Below are positions 8,518 to 20,105 of a stretch of DNA of 64,000 bases, in pieces. The stretch is from Paenibacillus hunanensis. Lineage in GTDB: Bacteria > Bacillota > Bacilli > Paenibacillales > Paenibacillaceae. A model generated the notes under the pieces. That model was not told the origin of the DNA and ran no database searches. It worked only from the letters and a program-made list of their open reading frames with translations. Where the stretch lies: contig NZ_BMMB01000001.1 in NCBI RefSeq assembly GCF_014645615.1, positions 793,520-857,519 of the forward strand, read 5' to 3'. Position 1 is the first letter of the stretch; the number at the start of each line of letters is the position of its first letter. The position numbers were made by a program, and so were the translations under genes.

Positions 8518-9327
8518 ATGTTGAAACGAAAGCCGTTCATTGTCTGTTTTGCAGCCTTGTTGCTGATGGTACTGGCTCCATGGGGAGGACGAGTGGAGGC
8601 GGCACAGACCTTTAGCTCGCCGCCGCTACTAAAAATAAATGAATATGCGGTGCTATTTACAGGCCCGGTATCGCCTTTTATCGATTCGGCTGGACGAGCG
8701 CAGGTTCCGCTTCGCTCGGTCGGTGATTTACTTGGCGCGCAGGTAACCTATTTTCCACAGGGACGCTCGGCTACGATTGCATTGAATAGCCATTTATTGA
8801 CGGTAACGCTTGATTCCAAGCAGATTCGCGCAGATGGACGCACCTATACGATGGATACTGTTCCGATGTTGCGTAATAATGCCGTTTATATTCCGATCCG
8901 CGTACTGATTGACCGCTTGCAGGTAAATGGTACATATCATAATGGGATTATCGAATTGCAGGATCGCCGTTATATGCGTAGTATTCCGCCGCTAACGTCG
9001 GATTGGAGTGGGCGCTTTGCCGCTTACCAGACTGCACGGGCTCTGGATGTGCGATCCTATCATCTGACCTGGAATGCAGATACTGCTCAGGGTGGGCGCT
9101 GGACAGGCAAGCTACAGGTGACCGCTCGTAATATTAGTCGTAATACATTGAGCAATGACTTAAAGTATTTTCAGCCGATTGTACAATACGCAGATGGCAG
9201 TACACAGATTGGATTTGATTCAGCGCATACGCCAACAGCTGTACCCCCAGGTGCGCTTGTCAATGTGACATGGACGCTGGAAGGTACCAAGTCGCCGCAG
9301 TATATACTGTTGCGTAATTATGCGTAA
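8518..9327 (+). CDS. Secreted copper-amine-oxidase-like stalk domain protein
   Basis: 269 aa. ATG 8518 is 8 nt after a perfect AGGAGGT. A Sec signal peptide (MLKRKPFIVCFAALLLMVLA, likely cut after VEA) is followed by a copper amine oxidase N-terminal-like domain. That domain contains AQVPLRSVGDLLGAQVTYF and MLRNNAVYIPIRVLIDRLQ, the repeated beta-strand motif common in Paenibacillus surface proteins. These domains are stalks, not oxidases; no catalytic residues are present. The C-terminal 110 residues look like an immunoglobulin-type beta-sandwich (TWNADTAQGGRWTGKLQVTA to YILLRNYA). It stands alone between terminators. Role unknown, probably in or on the cell wall. Confidence 0.8.
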   Translation: MLKRKPFIVCFAALLLMVLAPWGGRVEAAQTFSSPPLLKINEYAVLFTGPVSPFIDSAGRAQVPLRSVGDLLGAQVTYFPQGRSATIALNSHLLTVTLDSKQIRADGRTYTMDTVPMLRNNAVYIPIRVLIDRLQVNGTYHNGIIELQDRRYMRSIPPLTSDWSGRFAAYQTARALDVRSYHLTWNADTAQGGRWTGKLQVTARNISRNTLSNDLKYFQPIVQYADGSTQIGFDSAHTPTAVPPGALVNVTWTLEGTKSPQYILLRNYA

Positions 9328-9501
9328 CACTTGCCTGTGTCGCGTAGGAATAGCACCATGTGTGTTGTTAGCTGATGGGTATCAACATTCCAAGAAGTGA
9401 TGTGCTATGCAAGGGCTATACTAATGCACGAAGATGAAATTACATCAACTGACAGGGTCATATAAAAGTCGTCTTACGATGATCGAATAGCGACGGAGCA
9501 G

Positions 9502-9555
9502 AAGCGATAGAATCTTGTAGATGCTTAGAGCGCATCGGATTCTATCGCTTTTTAC
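9502..9555 (+). terminator. Strong intrinsic terminator
   Basis: AAGCGATAGAATC pairs with GATTCTATCGCTT, extended by GATGC/GCATC, then five T. It is about 175 bp after the stalk-domain gene. Confidence 0.85.
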
Positions 9556-9715
9556 TGTATCTGCGTAGTGGCTGTGGTATCTGGAGATCATCCAATGGGC
9601 AGCACATCGACATCGAATTGCTATAAAACACATTTCAAATGTAAAAAAATTCATATCATTTAGTATAAGAATAGAGAACGAATCTTAACCTTAAAAAATA
9701 TCAATTAAAATAAAA

Positions 9716-9730
9716 AGAAAGCGCTTGCCA
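9716..9730 (+). promoter_or_regulatory. cre-like site overlapping the licT promoter
   Basis: AGAAAGCGCTTGCCA differs from the CcpA consensus TGNAANCGNTNNCA at the first and last positions only. It overlaps the -35 hexamer, so bound CcpA would block the promoter when preferred sugars are present. Confidence 0.55.
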
Positions 9731-9753
9731 AATTGAAAAATAGGTGTTATTCT
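9725..9753 (+). promoter_or_regulatory. Promoter of the licT-bglP unit
   Basis: TTGCCA at 9725-9730 and TATTCT at 9748-9753 with a 17-bp spacer. The predicted transcript start (about 9760) falls right at the antiterminator sequence. Confidence 0.65.
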
Positions 9754-9760
9754 AACCTTG

Positions 9761-9785
9761 GGATTGTTACTGAAAAGGCAAAACC
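9761..9785 (+). promoter_or_regulatory. Ribonucleic antiterminator (RAT) 1 for LicT
   Basis: GGATTGTTACTG then GGCAAAACC is the conserved RAT pattern of the BglG/SacY/LicT family. Its 3' half is the 5' strand of the terminator at 9773-9845, so LicT binding and termination are mutually exclusive. It controls the licT gene itself. Confidence 0.93.
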
Positions 9786-9845
9786 CAGTACATGTATAGC
9801 TTTGTTGAAGCTTGTTTACATGTGTTGGGTTTTGCCTTTTTGTTT
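9773..9845 (+). terminator. LicT-controlled terminator before licT
   Basis: AAAAGGCAAAACCCA pairs perfectly with TGGGTTTTGCCTTTT, followed by more T. It overlaps RAT 1. Confidence 0.93.
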
Positions 9846-10116
9846 TCCAGTCCTGACAGGTACGGCTTGTTCGCTGTCCACTCCATATAAAGAAAGAGTG
9901 ATGCAACGTACGGTAGATTGCTGAAGCAAGACAGTAGAAGGATTGCCTTTCCTACTGTTCGCCCTCAGGTTCCTGGAAGATTGCGAATGAATCAAAGAAC
10001 ACAATCAAACACGAGCTAAAGGACCCTACTGATGTGATACTTCAAGCTGTAACTGAACTTTTGTCCGGCATCTGAGTCCTCGTGCAAAACTATACAGGAT
10101 AAGGAGGGCAGCTTGG

Positions 10117-12979
<2,863 letters not shown>

Positions 12980-13017
12980 GCATAACTGTAGCCATCTACG
13001 CATCATTACGATTTGAA

Positions 13018-13078
13018 AAAGCCGACTTCACCGTCTGTCATCTGGAATTGAAGATGATAGGAGGAAGTCGGCTTTATT
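13018..13078 (+). terminator. Terminator of the licT-bglP unit
   Basis: AAAGCCGACTTC pairs with GAAGTCGGCTTT, then TATTTAT; 39 bp after the PTS stop. Confidence 0.85.
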
Positions 13079-13212
13079 TATCCTTTTCCAATTATAATGA
13101 GCGATAGTAGAGCCACGAGGCTTGTTAGCTACGGAAAATGTACAGATCACGCTCTCATTTTATTTCTATCCTACATCCTCTACTGGTAAAATATGTGTTT
13201 TTATTGATAACA

Positions 13213-13253
13213 GTTAACACTACGTCAATCTTTTCCTCGCATTGCGTTAACAC
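13213..13253 (+). promoter_or_regulatory. Two GTTAACAC boxes before the phosphatase gene
   Basis: GTTAACAC occurs at 13213-13220 and 13246-13253, 33 bp apart (about three helical turns). TTAACA is the Bacillus PhoP half-site, so a phosphate-starvation promoter is plausible for this phosphatase. The usual 11-bp spacing is not met, so this is a suggestion. Confidence 0.4.
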
Positions 13254-13310
13254 AGGTGCCTTATGATGTTCAAGGTGTAATTAATCGAGATCGAGGAGGA
13301 CATGTACCAC

Positions 13311-15089
13311 ATGAAATTATCCAAATCAAGCGTGATTGGACTTTCCATCACTTTATCCGTCTTTTCAGGCTCTATCGGAGGTAGCTATGCCAGTGCCGCT
13401 ACGGTTCCATCATCCATCACCTCGGTCAAGCCGGAATGGGGCTATGTGGTTGATACATATAAAACGAATACGAAGGATCATTCTACTCCTGCTTCCAATT
13501 CGATTATCGGTACATTGTCTGGCTTCGATAAGCTGTGGACACCGGGACAGACATGGGATTCCGGTACGATGCTGAATGAGAAGCTGTTGAATCAAAATAT
13601 CCAAAAGGTCATTAATATCGCGAATAAGCGTACTCCTGAGCAGGAGCAACGTGCGTATCTAGACGATCGCCGCAATCAGAGCTATAGCATTATGGAGGGC
13701 ATGGGTAAGCTAACCGATGTGTATCGTAAGGATGCAGGAGCAACGACGACCATTACCGAGGTGCCTGCGGATGCAACGACTCAAAAATACGATGATGGTG
13801 GCAATGATGCAGGTGATCCGAACTCCAAGCTCGGTAGCGTCGTCAGTCTGGTGAAAAAGCTGCGTGGTGATTACTCCTCCAGTAATCCATCTAAAGCGTA
13901 TTTTAACTATAAACGTCCATTCCGCTGGAGCCCGGAGGCTTCGGTTATCCCAACGCTGGTACCACAGATCAAGTCGGACCCAAGCACAGATGGCGGATAT
14001 CCAAGTGGTCATACCAATGCGGCCTATCTGTCTGCGATTGCGATGGCCTATGCGTATCCAGAGCGTTATCAGGAGCTGCTCACACGCGCATCGGAGCTGG
14101 GTAATGACCGTATCGTAGCGGGTATGCACTCTCCATTTGATGTGATGGGTGGACGTGTAATGGCGACAGCGCTGTCGGCGGCGATTTTGAATGATCCAGA
14201 TAATAAGCAGCTCAAGCAGGAAGCTTATGCTCAGGCGCAAAAGGTGCTCAAGGATCAGCAGGGGACAGCGACAGACCGTTTTAGCAATTATCAGGCGAAC
14301 AAGCAAGCCTATACCGAGCGTCTGACGTATGGGTTCCCACAGATTACAGCAACTAATGAAGCGGTATCCGTTCCGAAGGGTGCTGAGGTACTGCTGGAGA
14401 CACGTTTACCTTATCTGACTGATGCACAGCGTCGCTGGGTGCTGGCAACAACAGGTCTCGCTTCCGGTTATCCGGTGCTGAATGATCCAGAAGGCTGGGG
14501 ACGTCTGAATCTGTTTGCAGCGGCAGATGGCTTTGGTGCTTTCCCGAATGATGTGACGGTAACGATGGATGCTGCCAAAGGCGGCTTTAATAGCAAGGAT
14601 ACATGGCGCAACCTGATTTCCGGTAAAGGTGGCTTGACCAAGAAGGGGAGCGGTACACTACAGCTGGCAGGGAAAAATAGCTACACTGGCGCAACTCATC
14701 TGCAAGCAGGTACACTGCAAGGTCAAAATGGCTATGCTTTCGGACGCGGCAATGTGTCGAACGAGGGCGGTGTACTGTCCGAGAAGGTAAACGGCTGGCT
14801 CGTGATCGGTGGCGATTACAAGCAAGCATCCAAAGGAACCCTGGAGCTGAATATTAGCAGCAAAAACGATCTGCTCAAAATCAATGGTACTGCAATGTAT
14901 GGAGGTAAGCTAAAGCTCAACTTCACGAATGGTTACATTCCTGCCAATGGTAGCAAAATCATCATTAGCGCTCCTACAGCGAAACATGGTCAATTCGCTG
15001 CGGTACAGGTAACAGGTCTGCCAGAGGGCTACAGTGTGAAGCCGATATACAGCAATACAAGTGTGAAGCTGCAAGTCATGTCCAAGTAA
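13311..15089 (+). CDS. Secreted PAP2-type acid phosphatase with autotransporter-like beta-strand repeat
   Basis: 592 aa. The signal peptide MKLSKSSVIGLSITLSVFSG is likely cut near YASA. The class A acid phosphatase/PAP2 motifs are complete: K195-x6-R202-P203, P231-S-G-H234, and R267-x5-H273-x3-D277. Substrates are probably phosphate monoesters outside the cell. After a linker, KGGLTKKGSGTLQLAGKNSY (about 445-465) matches the autotransporter-associated beta-strand repeat, followed by a beta-rich tail. That repeat is typical of Gram-negative passenger domains and is unexpected in a Gram-positive secreted enzyme, where no autotransporter barrel exists. Start ATG 13311 is about 11 nt after GAGGAGG; ATG 13302 is only 2 nt from it and would extend the signal by three residues. 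Confidence 0.87.
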   Translation: MKLSKSSVIGLSITLSVFSGSIGGSYASAATVPSSITSVKPEWGYVVDTYKTNTKDHSTPASNSIIGTLSGFDKLWTPGQTWDSGTMLNEKLLNQNIQKVINIANKRTPEQEQRAYLDDRRNQSYSIMEGMGKLTDVYRKDAGATTTITEVPADATTQKYDDGGNDAGDPNSKLGSVVSLVKKLRGDYSSSNPSKAYFNYKRPFRWSPEASVIPTLVPQIKSDPSTDGGYPSGHTNAAYLSAIAMAYAYPERYQELLTRASELGNDRIVAGMHSPFDVMGGRVMATALSAAILNDPDNKQLKQEAYAQAQKVLKDQQGTATDRFSNYQANKQAYTERLTYGFPQITATNEAVSVPKGAEVLLETRLPYLTDAQRRWVLATTGLASGYPVLNDPEGWGRLNLFAAADGFGAFPNDVTVTMDAAKGGFNSKDTWRNLISGKGGLTKKGSGTLQLAGKNSYTGATHLQAGTLQGQNGYAFGRGNVSNEGGVLSEKVNGWLVIGGDYKQASKGTLELNISSKNDLLKINGTAMYGGKLKLNFTNGYIPANGSKIIISAPTAKHGQFAAVQVTGLPEGYSVKPIYSNTSVKLQVMSK

Positions 15090-15238
15090 GCGACATCGTC
15101 TATTTGGATGTTTGAGAAGTAGTATGATCGATTGAATAAAGAGGCTAATCCGATCCAATGACTATTCGTCTGATCGTACGCCTATATCATCGTCTCTCTC
15201 GTTTCATTGTAGGGATTCGCTGCTCATCCAACTAAGCT

Positions 15239-15283
15239 ATCCTCCTGATCGTATGTCTAACCATCGGTCAGGAGGATTTTTTT
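15239..15283 (+). terminator. Terminator after the phosphatase gene
   Basis: ATCCTCCTGA pairs with TCAGGAGGAT, then seven T. Confidence 0.85.
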
Positions 15284-15434
15284 GGTCGTTTTTAATGTAC
15301 AGGCTTGGTACACTAAGAGAAAACAGACGTACAATACATATCCACATATCGCCACATACCAAAAACACCATAACACCAAAGCACCAAAACATATCAAAAC
15401 AAAGCCACACACTTACAAAAAGAGGAGAATGATA

Positions 15435-15803
15435 ATGACGTCCTATGATAATCTGAGCTATGAGCTAACCTGCGGCAATACCACCTATTCTAACGAAAGT
15501 CTGAATGCTTCATTATTTCGTGAGCTTATCGGAGAGCTGGAACTGTATGACTTTGTCGTGCTGGAGCCGTCAGTTCCACTAGAAAATAGCATCTATTTAC
15601 AAGCTGCTTCGCTAATGGAATCGGAGCAGGCGGGACAGATGGTAGTCGAGCTTCGTTTAGAGCTCAGTAAGCAGGAGTTCAGGCATTATCAACTTCTTAC
15701 TCAGGATCACGATCAGATTTTGACCTTATTTCTGAATTACTGGGGCGCACAGCGTCTACCGGATCTAACACACTGGGAGGATGTTAGCGATCAGTTCCAA
15801 TAG
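15435..15803 (+). CDS. Small acidic protein of unknown function
   Basis: 122 aa, no signal peptide or membrane segment, rich in Leu and Glu (GELELYDFVVLEPSVPLENS, MVVELRLELSKQEFRHYQ). No family recognised. AGAGGAG lies 7 nt before ATG 15435; the ATG at 15429 is too close to it, and the in-frame extension to 15282 reads through a Lys/His/Thr-rich stretch with no RBS. It lies between the phosphatase terminator and its own terminator, so it is a single-gene unit. Confidence 0.65.
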   Translation: MTSYDNLSYELTCGNTTYSNESLNASLFRELIGELELYDFVVLEPSVPLENSIYLQAASLMESEQAGQMVVELRLELSKQEFRHYQLLTQDHDQILTLFLNYWGAQRLPDLTHWEDVSDQFQ

Positions 15804-16002
15804 AATCTCAGAAATAAGTCCTATCGCCTCCTGTCCACTCGTGTGAAGATTGGAAACCTCTGTTGGAGATAGATCATTTGGTCGTTCCTGCTCCTACAAT
15901 GTATACATTCTATCGAGCTAACAGGATGTATGTGTAAAATGTATGTGCACACTCAAATAATGTACAGCTACACTCCCATCGCATCGAATATATAAACCTG
16001 AA
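15804..16002. other. Intergenic, nothing recognised
   Basis: Spacer after the small unknown gene, before its terminator. No frame with an RBS. Confidence 0.35.
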
Positions 16003-16038
16003 AGCGGCTATCCAACAAACAGGATATCCGTCTTTTTT
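16003..16038 (+). terminator. Intrinsic terminator before the clpE promoter
   Basis: GCGGCTATCC pairs with GGATATCCGT (one mismatch), followed by TTTTTTGT. Confidence 0.7.
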
Positions 16039-16092
16039 GTAACTATTAATAAGTTGCATACAAAAATATTATTGAAAACTATCTGTAACGTA

Positions 16093-16120
16093 TTGACTTT
16101 GTATACAGAAGAGTTATAAT
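16093..16120 (+). promoter_or_regulatory. clpE promoter
   Basis: TTGACT at 16093-16098 and TATAAT at 16115-16120 with a 16-bp spacer, immediately followed by the CtsR operator. Confidence 0.85.
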
Positions 16121-16137
16121 AGTCAAAGAAAGTCAAA
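16121..16137 (+). promoter_or_regulatory. CtsR operator
   Basis: AGTCAAAGAAAGTCAAA is an exact heptad direct repeat with 3-bp spacing (AGTCAAA-GAA-AGTCAAA), the CtsR recognition site. It covers the transcript start, so clpE should be repressed except under heat or protein stress. A third GTCAGA follows. Confidence 0.93.
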
Positions 16138-16261
16138 GTCAGAACATATTGATCAAACATCAAACTGACCTTTTCTGATCAATAACGTTTCTGTGTAGAT
16201 GATACAGGCTTACTTAATTCGAACTTATATGGAATCCTATCCATGAAAGGGGCAATGATCG

Positions 16262-18424
16262 ATGCGTTGTCAACATTGTAATCAACACGAAGCAACCGTA
16301 GGACTTCAATTTACAGTTAATCATAAATCGGAAAAAATGTTTCTCTGTCAGGACTGCTATGCCAAGATGAATAGCGGTGTACCTTTTAATGCAGGCTTTG
16401 GTTCGTCCGGTCAGGGCATGTCGCCACTGGATGAATTTTTCAAAGGCTTTATGCAATCTCAATCGAATCGCTCGAATGGTGCAGCAGGTCAACCGGCTGC
16501 GGGAGCTCGCACACAGACTCGCCGCGGTGGTGGCGGTATTCTGGATCAGCTTGGTCGCAATCTGAACGATGCGGCTCGCGAAGGTCGTATTGATACCGTG
16601 ATCGGACGTGATGAAGAGATTGAGCGTGTGATCGAAATTCTGAATCGTCGTAACAAAAACAATCCGGTGCTGATCGGTGAACCAGGTGTCGGTAAAACAG
16701 CGATTGCAGAAGGACTGGCACTGCGTATTATCGAAGGCAAAGTACCGTCCAAGCTGCTGAACAAGGAAGTCTATTCGCTGGATGTGGCTTCGCTCGTAGC
16801 TGGAACAGGTATCCGTGGACAATTTGAGGAAAAGGTAAAACAACTGATCGCTGAGCTGGAACAGCGTGACAATGTATTACTGTTCATCGATGAAATTCAC
16901 CTGCTCGTTGGTGCAGGCTCTGCGGAGGGCTCGATGGATGCAGGCAATATGCTGAAGCCTGTACTGGCTCGCGGTGAGCTACAGGTGATCGGTGCGACCA
17001 CATTGAAGGAATATCGTCAGATTGAAAAGGATGCTGCGCTGGAACGCCGTTTCCAACCGGTAATGGTCGACGAGCCAACACTGGAAGAGACCGTAGCGAT
17101 TCTGAATGGGCTGCGTCCAAAATATGAACAGTATCACAGTGTACGTTACACCGATGAAGCAATAGCAGCCTGTGTACAGCTATCCCATCGTTATATTCAG
17201 GATCGCTTCCTGCCTGACAAAGCGATCGATCTGCTGGATGAAGCAGGTGCGAAGCTGAATCTGGCTGCATCGGCAAGTGACGATACCCAGCTGCGCAGTC
17301 GTCTGGAGCAGGTGCGTCTGGAAAAAGAGCAGGCAACTGCATCTGAGCAATATGAGCGTGCTGCTGAGCTTCGCGATGAAGAAGCGATTTTGCTGGAAAG
17401 CTTGAGCAAAGGCATTAGTGCGAGCACACCATCCGAAGTACGTACCGAGCATATTCAGCAAATTGTCGAACGTAAAACCGGTATCCCGGTCGGCAAGCTA
17501 CAACAGGATGAACAGAATAAAATGAAACATCTCGCGGCTCGTTTGGAAGGTAAAGTGATCGGTCAGCATGAGGCTGTCGAAAAAGTAGCTAAAGCGATTC
17601 GCCGCAGTCGTGCTGGCTTGAAGCAGCAAAATAAACCAATCGCTTCGTTCCTGTTTGTCGGCCCAACAGGTGTTGGTAAAACCGAGCTGTCCAAATCACT
17701 CGCTGAAGAGCTTTTCGGACAGAAGGATGCGATGATCCGTCTGGATATGAGCGAATACATGGAGAAGCATTCTGTTTCCAAATTGATCGGATCGCCTCCA
17801 GGTTATGTCGGTCATGAAGAAGCCGGTCAATTAACCGAGCGTGTACGCCGTAATCCGTACAGCATTATTTTGCTGGATGAGATTGAGAAGGCGCACCCGG
17901 ATGTACAGCATATGTTCTTGCAGGTGCTGGATGATGGACGTCTGACAGATAGTCAGGGACGTACGGTAAGCTTCAAGGATACCGTCATCATTATGACCTC
18001 AAACGCAGGTATCGTGGATAAAAAGATTACCGTCGGCTTCTCTGCACCAAAAGCAGATCAGACTCGTTCGTTGCTCGATTCACTGGGTGCGTATTTCCGC
18101 CCAGAATTCCTGAACCGCTTTGATGCGATTATTCCATTTGCATCACTCAAGGAAGAGGATCTGGTACAGATCGTTGATCATATGCTGACTGATATCGAAG
18201 CCACACTGAGTGAGCAGGGCATCAGCTTGAACGTGTCCGATGAAGCGAAAAGAAAACTGTCGCAGCTCGGCTACAATCCTGCATTTGGTGCAAGACCACT
18301 TCGTCGTGTAATCCAGCAATATGTTGAGGATGGCATTACAGACCTGGTGCTGGATGACGAGAATATTCAACATATTCGTGTTGAAGTACAGGACGATACG
18401 CTTCAGGTCGTCAAAGCTAGCTAA
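16262..18424 (+). CDS. clpE: Clp protease ATPase subunit ClpE
   Basis: 720 aa AAA+ unfoldase that feeds damaged proteins to ClpP. An N-terminal zinc finger (C3, C6, C29, C32), which distinguishes ClpE from ClpC, precedes the first ATPase module with Walker A GEPGVGKT (139-146) and Walker [13 protein letters not shown]-like coiled coil ([20 protein letters not shown] region) links to the second module with Walker A GPTGVGKT (467-474). A VGF tripeptide in KKITVGFSA sits where the ClpP-docking loop is expected. AAAGGGGC lies before ATG 16262; an ATG at 16256 is in frame but leaves the zinc finger off the extreme N-terminus. It is preceded by a CtsR operator. Confidence 0.96.
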   Translation: MRCQHCNQHEATVGLQFTVNHKSEKMFLCQDCYAKMNSGVPFNAGFGSSGQGMSPLDEFFKGFMQSQSNRSNGAAGQPAAGARTQTRRGGGGILDQLGRNLNDAAREGRIDTVIGRDEEIERVIEILNRRNKNNPVLIGEPGVGKTAIAEGLALRIIEGKVPSKLLNKEVYSLDVASLVAGTGIRGQFEEKVKQLIAELEQRDNVLLFIDEIHLLVGAGSAEGSMDAGNMLKPVLARGELQVIGATTLKEYRQIEKDAALERRFQPVMVDEPTLEETVAILNGLRPKYEQYHSVRYTDEAIAACVQLSHRYIQDRFLPDKAIDLLDEAGAKLNLAASASDDTQLRSRLEQVRLEKEQATASEQYERAAELRDEEAILLESLSKGISASTPSEVRTEHIQQIVERKTGIPVGKLQQDEQNKMKHLAARLEGKVIGQHEAVEKVAKAIRRSRAGLKQQNKPIASFLFVGPTGVGKTELSKSLAEELFGQKDAMIRLDMSEYMEKHSVSKLIGSPPGYVGHEEAGQLTERVRRNPYSIILLDEIEKAHPDVQHMFLQVLDDGRLTDSQGRTVSFKDTVIIMTSNAGIVDKKITVGFSAPKADQTRSLLDSLGAYFRPEFLNRFDAIIPFASLKEEDLVQIVDHMLTDIEATLSEQGISLNVSDEAKRKLSQLGYNPAFGARPLRRVIQQYVEDGITDLVLDDENIQHIRVEVQDDTLQVVKAS

Positions 18425-18602
18425 TGTCCCATGTCAGCCCGATGCTGAATATAGATTAATATGAACCAATAGATAAATGCTCGAATAGATGAATCTCTAT
18501 TGCGAACGAATATGATGCAATCCGATCGTGTTCTTGCGATAGCCAGGATTCATTTTATAGATAAATAATCTTATTACTGATCACCGTGAATCTATGTTAA
18601 CG

Positions 18603-18645
18603 CTCTGCATCCCTCGTGTATAGCAATAGGGGTGCAGAGGTTTAT
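18603..18645 (+). terminator. Hairpin after clpE
   Basis: CTCTGCATCCC pairs with GGGGTGCAGAG; followed by GTTTATAT, a weak T tract. Probably the first clpE terminator. Confidence 0.6.
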
Positions 18646-18692
18646 ATAAAATGATTATGGATATAGATGAATGATGAATATAGATGAAAACG

Positions 18693-18788
18693 AAAAAAGC
18701 ACTGCCCTTTATCCTTGGGTGAATCGTAGCTACGCCAGAAGGCAAGCTACAACTTTCACGCATGGAGTATACGGAGCGGTGCTTTTTT
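18693..18788. terminator. Large branched bidirectional terminator-like element
   Basis: AAAAAAGCACTGC (18693) pairs with GCGGTGCTTTTTT (to 18788) over 13 bp including a G-U pair, with T runs on both strands. Inside it, GTGAA/TTCAC and GTAGCT/AGCTAC plus GCC/GGC with an AGAA loop build a long inner arm. It lies between convergent clpE and the deacetylase and can end both. The elaborate interior is more than a terminator needs. Confidence 0.7.
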
Positions 18789-18883
18789 GTTGTATGGTAT
18801 ACGGTTTTTCACTTTGCTCATCGACAGTGTGATACGTCACGATGATGCTTTATTGTGGGGTTCCAATCTTTGGTGTGTAGCTC

Positions 18884-19954
18884 TTACTTGTGATGCACAC
18901 CCACTGAACGGATATCCTCACGTCCGCTATGCTGTACTGCATCCGGCAAGTACAGATTATGCCCAGGCTGTTTGTTTTCCCAATAGATCGAGGCAAACAG
19001 ACGCTGTGGACTTACGAGTGGTGAGCCTCCGTTAATACGAGGAATCGCATAAGGATCATCGTTACGAGAAGCCAGACCAAGTGTTGTTGTAAAGGCATAT
19101 TTGATGCCTGCATCCTTTACAACTTCCTGCACTTCTGGTGTGTACAGGCCGTATGGATAAGCAAATGTATCCACTGGACGCTTGTTCAGCGATTTCAATT
19201 GATCGATACAGCTAGCCAGATCACCGCTAATACGAGCTAGATAAGTTCCCGGTGATTCTGTTACTCCATCCGTAACGAGTGGAGCGGTAAGTGCATCTGT
19301 CGTTTCGCTTGTTTTGTAATGCAGGTGATTCGTATGAGGCTGCACCTCAGTATTCGGGTCAGAAGCGAGCATGCTCTGAATCTCCTGACGCGTCATATGT
19401 GGGGTGTACACCATTGCCTTTTTACTAAAATCGCCTGTAATCACGAAGCTAACTCCCGAGATGCCGCGTTCCTTCATAATCGGATAGGCTGTCGTATAAA
19501 AGTTCTCATACCCATCGTCAAATGTGACCAGAACTGCATTTTCCGGTATGGGAGCGCCCTCCATAAAGGAACGGAACTGCTCCAGGGTAATAAAATTCAT
19601 CCCTTTTGAACGTAAGAAATCAAGCTGAGCTGCGAACAAGTCAGGCGTAATAATATCGCCGCCCTTTTCCGTTGCGCTCATATCGTGATACATGAGTACC
19701 GCGACATGATCGTCATACAGCTTCGTTTTCGGAATACTGTTGAATTGCTCTACAGGTGGTAGCTCATCTTCCGACAGTGGTGCGGGCGGAGAAGAAGCAT
19801 GATGCTGTGATGCAGGTGATTCGGCTTCTGATCGAGTCTCTGTACCGAATACCTGCTTCAAAGGGCCGTTGTCCAGATACAATGCGAGAAAAACAGCCGC
19901 TCCACCCACAATAAATGCGCCTAACGTGAGTAGTAGTGTTTTAAGCCATACCAT
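18884..19954 (-). CDS. Membrane-anchored polysaccharide deacetylase
   Basis: 356 aa. An N-terminal membrane helix (LLLTLGAFIVGGAAVFLALY) is followed by a Pro/Ser/Glu linker (about 40-75) and a NodB-type deacetylase domain facing outside. Visible motifs are TFDDGY (144-149, metal Asp), HTNHLH with H207 and H212 (metal His), and FAYPYG. The LMYHD opening and overall form resemble the PgaB/IcaB branch, which deacetylates poly-N-acetylglucosamine or peptidoglycan-like glycans. AAAGGGGA lies about 9 nt before ATG 19954. It is a single-gene unit convergent to clpE. The exact glycan is not known. Confidence 0.87.
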   Translation of the reverse strand: MVWLKTLLLTLGAFIVGGAAVFLALYLDNGPLKQVFGTETRSEAESPASQHHASSPPAPLSEDELPPVEQFNSIPKTKLYDDHVAVLMYHDMSATEKGGDIITPDLFAAQLDFLRSKGMNFITLEQFRSFMEGAPIPENAVLVTFDDGYENFYTTAYPIMKERGISGVSFVITGDFSKKAMVYTPHMTRQEIQSMLASDPNTEVQPHTNHLHYKTSETTDALTAPLVTDGVTESPGTYLARISGDLASCIDQLKSLNKRPVDTFAYPYGLYTPEVQEVVKDAGIKYAFTTTLGLASRNDDPYAIPRINGGSPLVSPQRLFASIYWENKQPGHNLYLPDAVQHSGREDIRSVGVHHK

Positions 19955-20105
19955 TATTGCATTCCCCTTTGATCGTTGTGATAGGAAAGTTTCTTAGATG
20001 TATATCGGTTAAGCGATCGGCTGAGATTAGAGAAGAATACAATTTCAAAGGGGGAATGTAAAATATTTCCTTATCATGATATGACCCGCTGTATTTTACT
20101 CTATG

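Noticed and set aside
16449..17461. Several antisense frames within clpE
   Set aside because: Shadows of a strongly coding gene; no RBS and no family resemblance.
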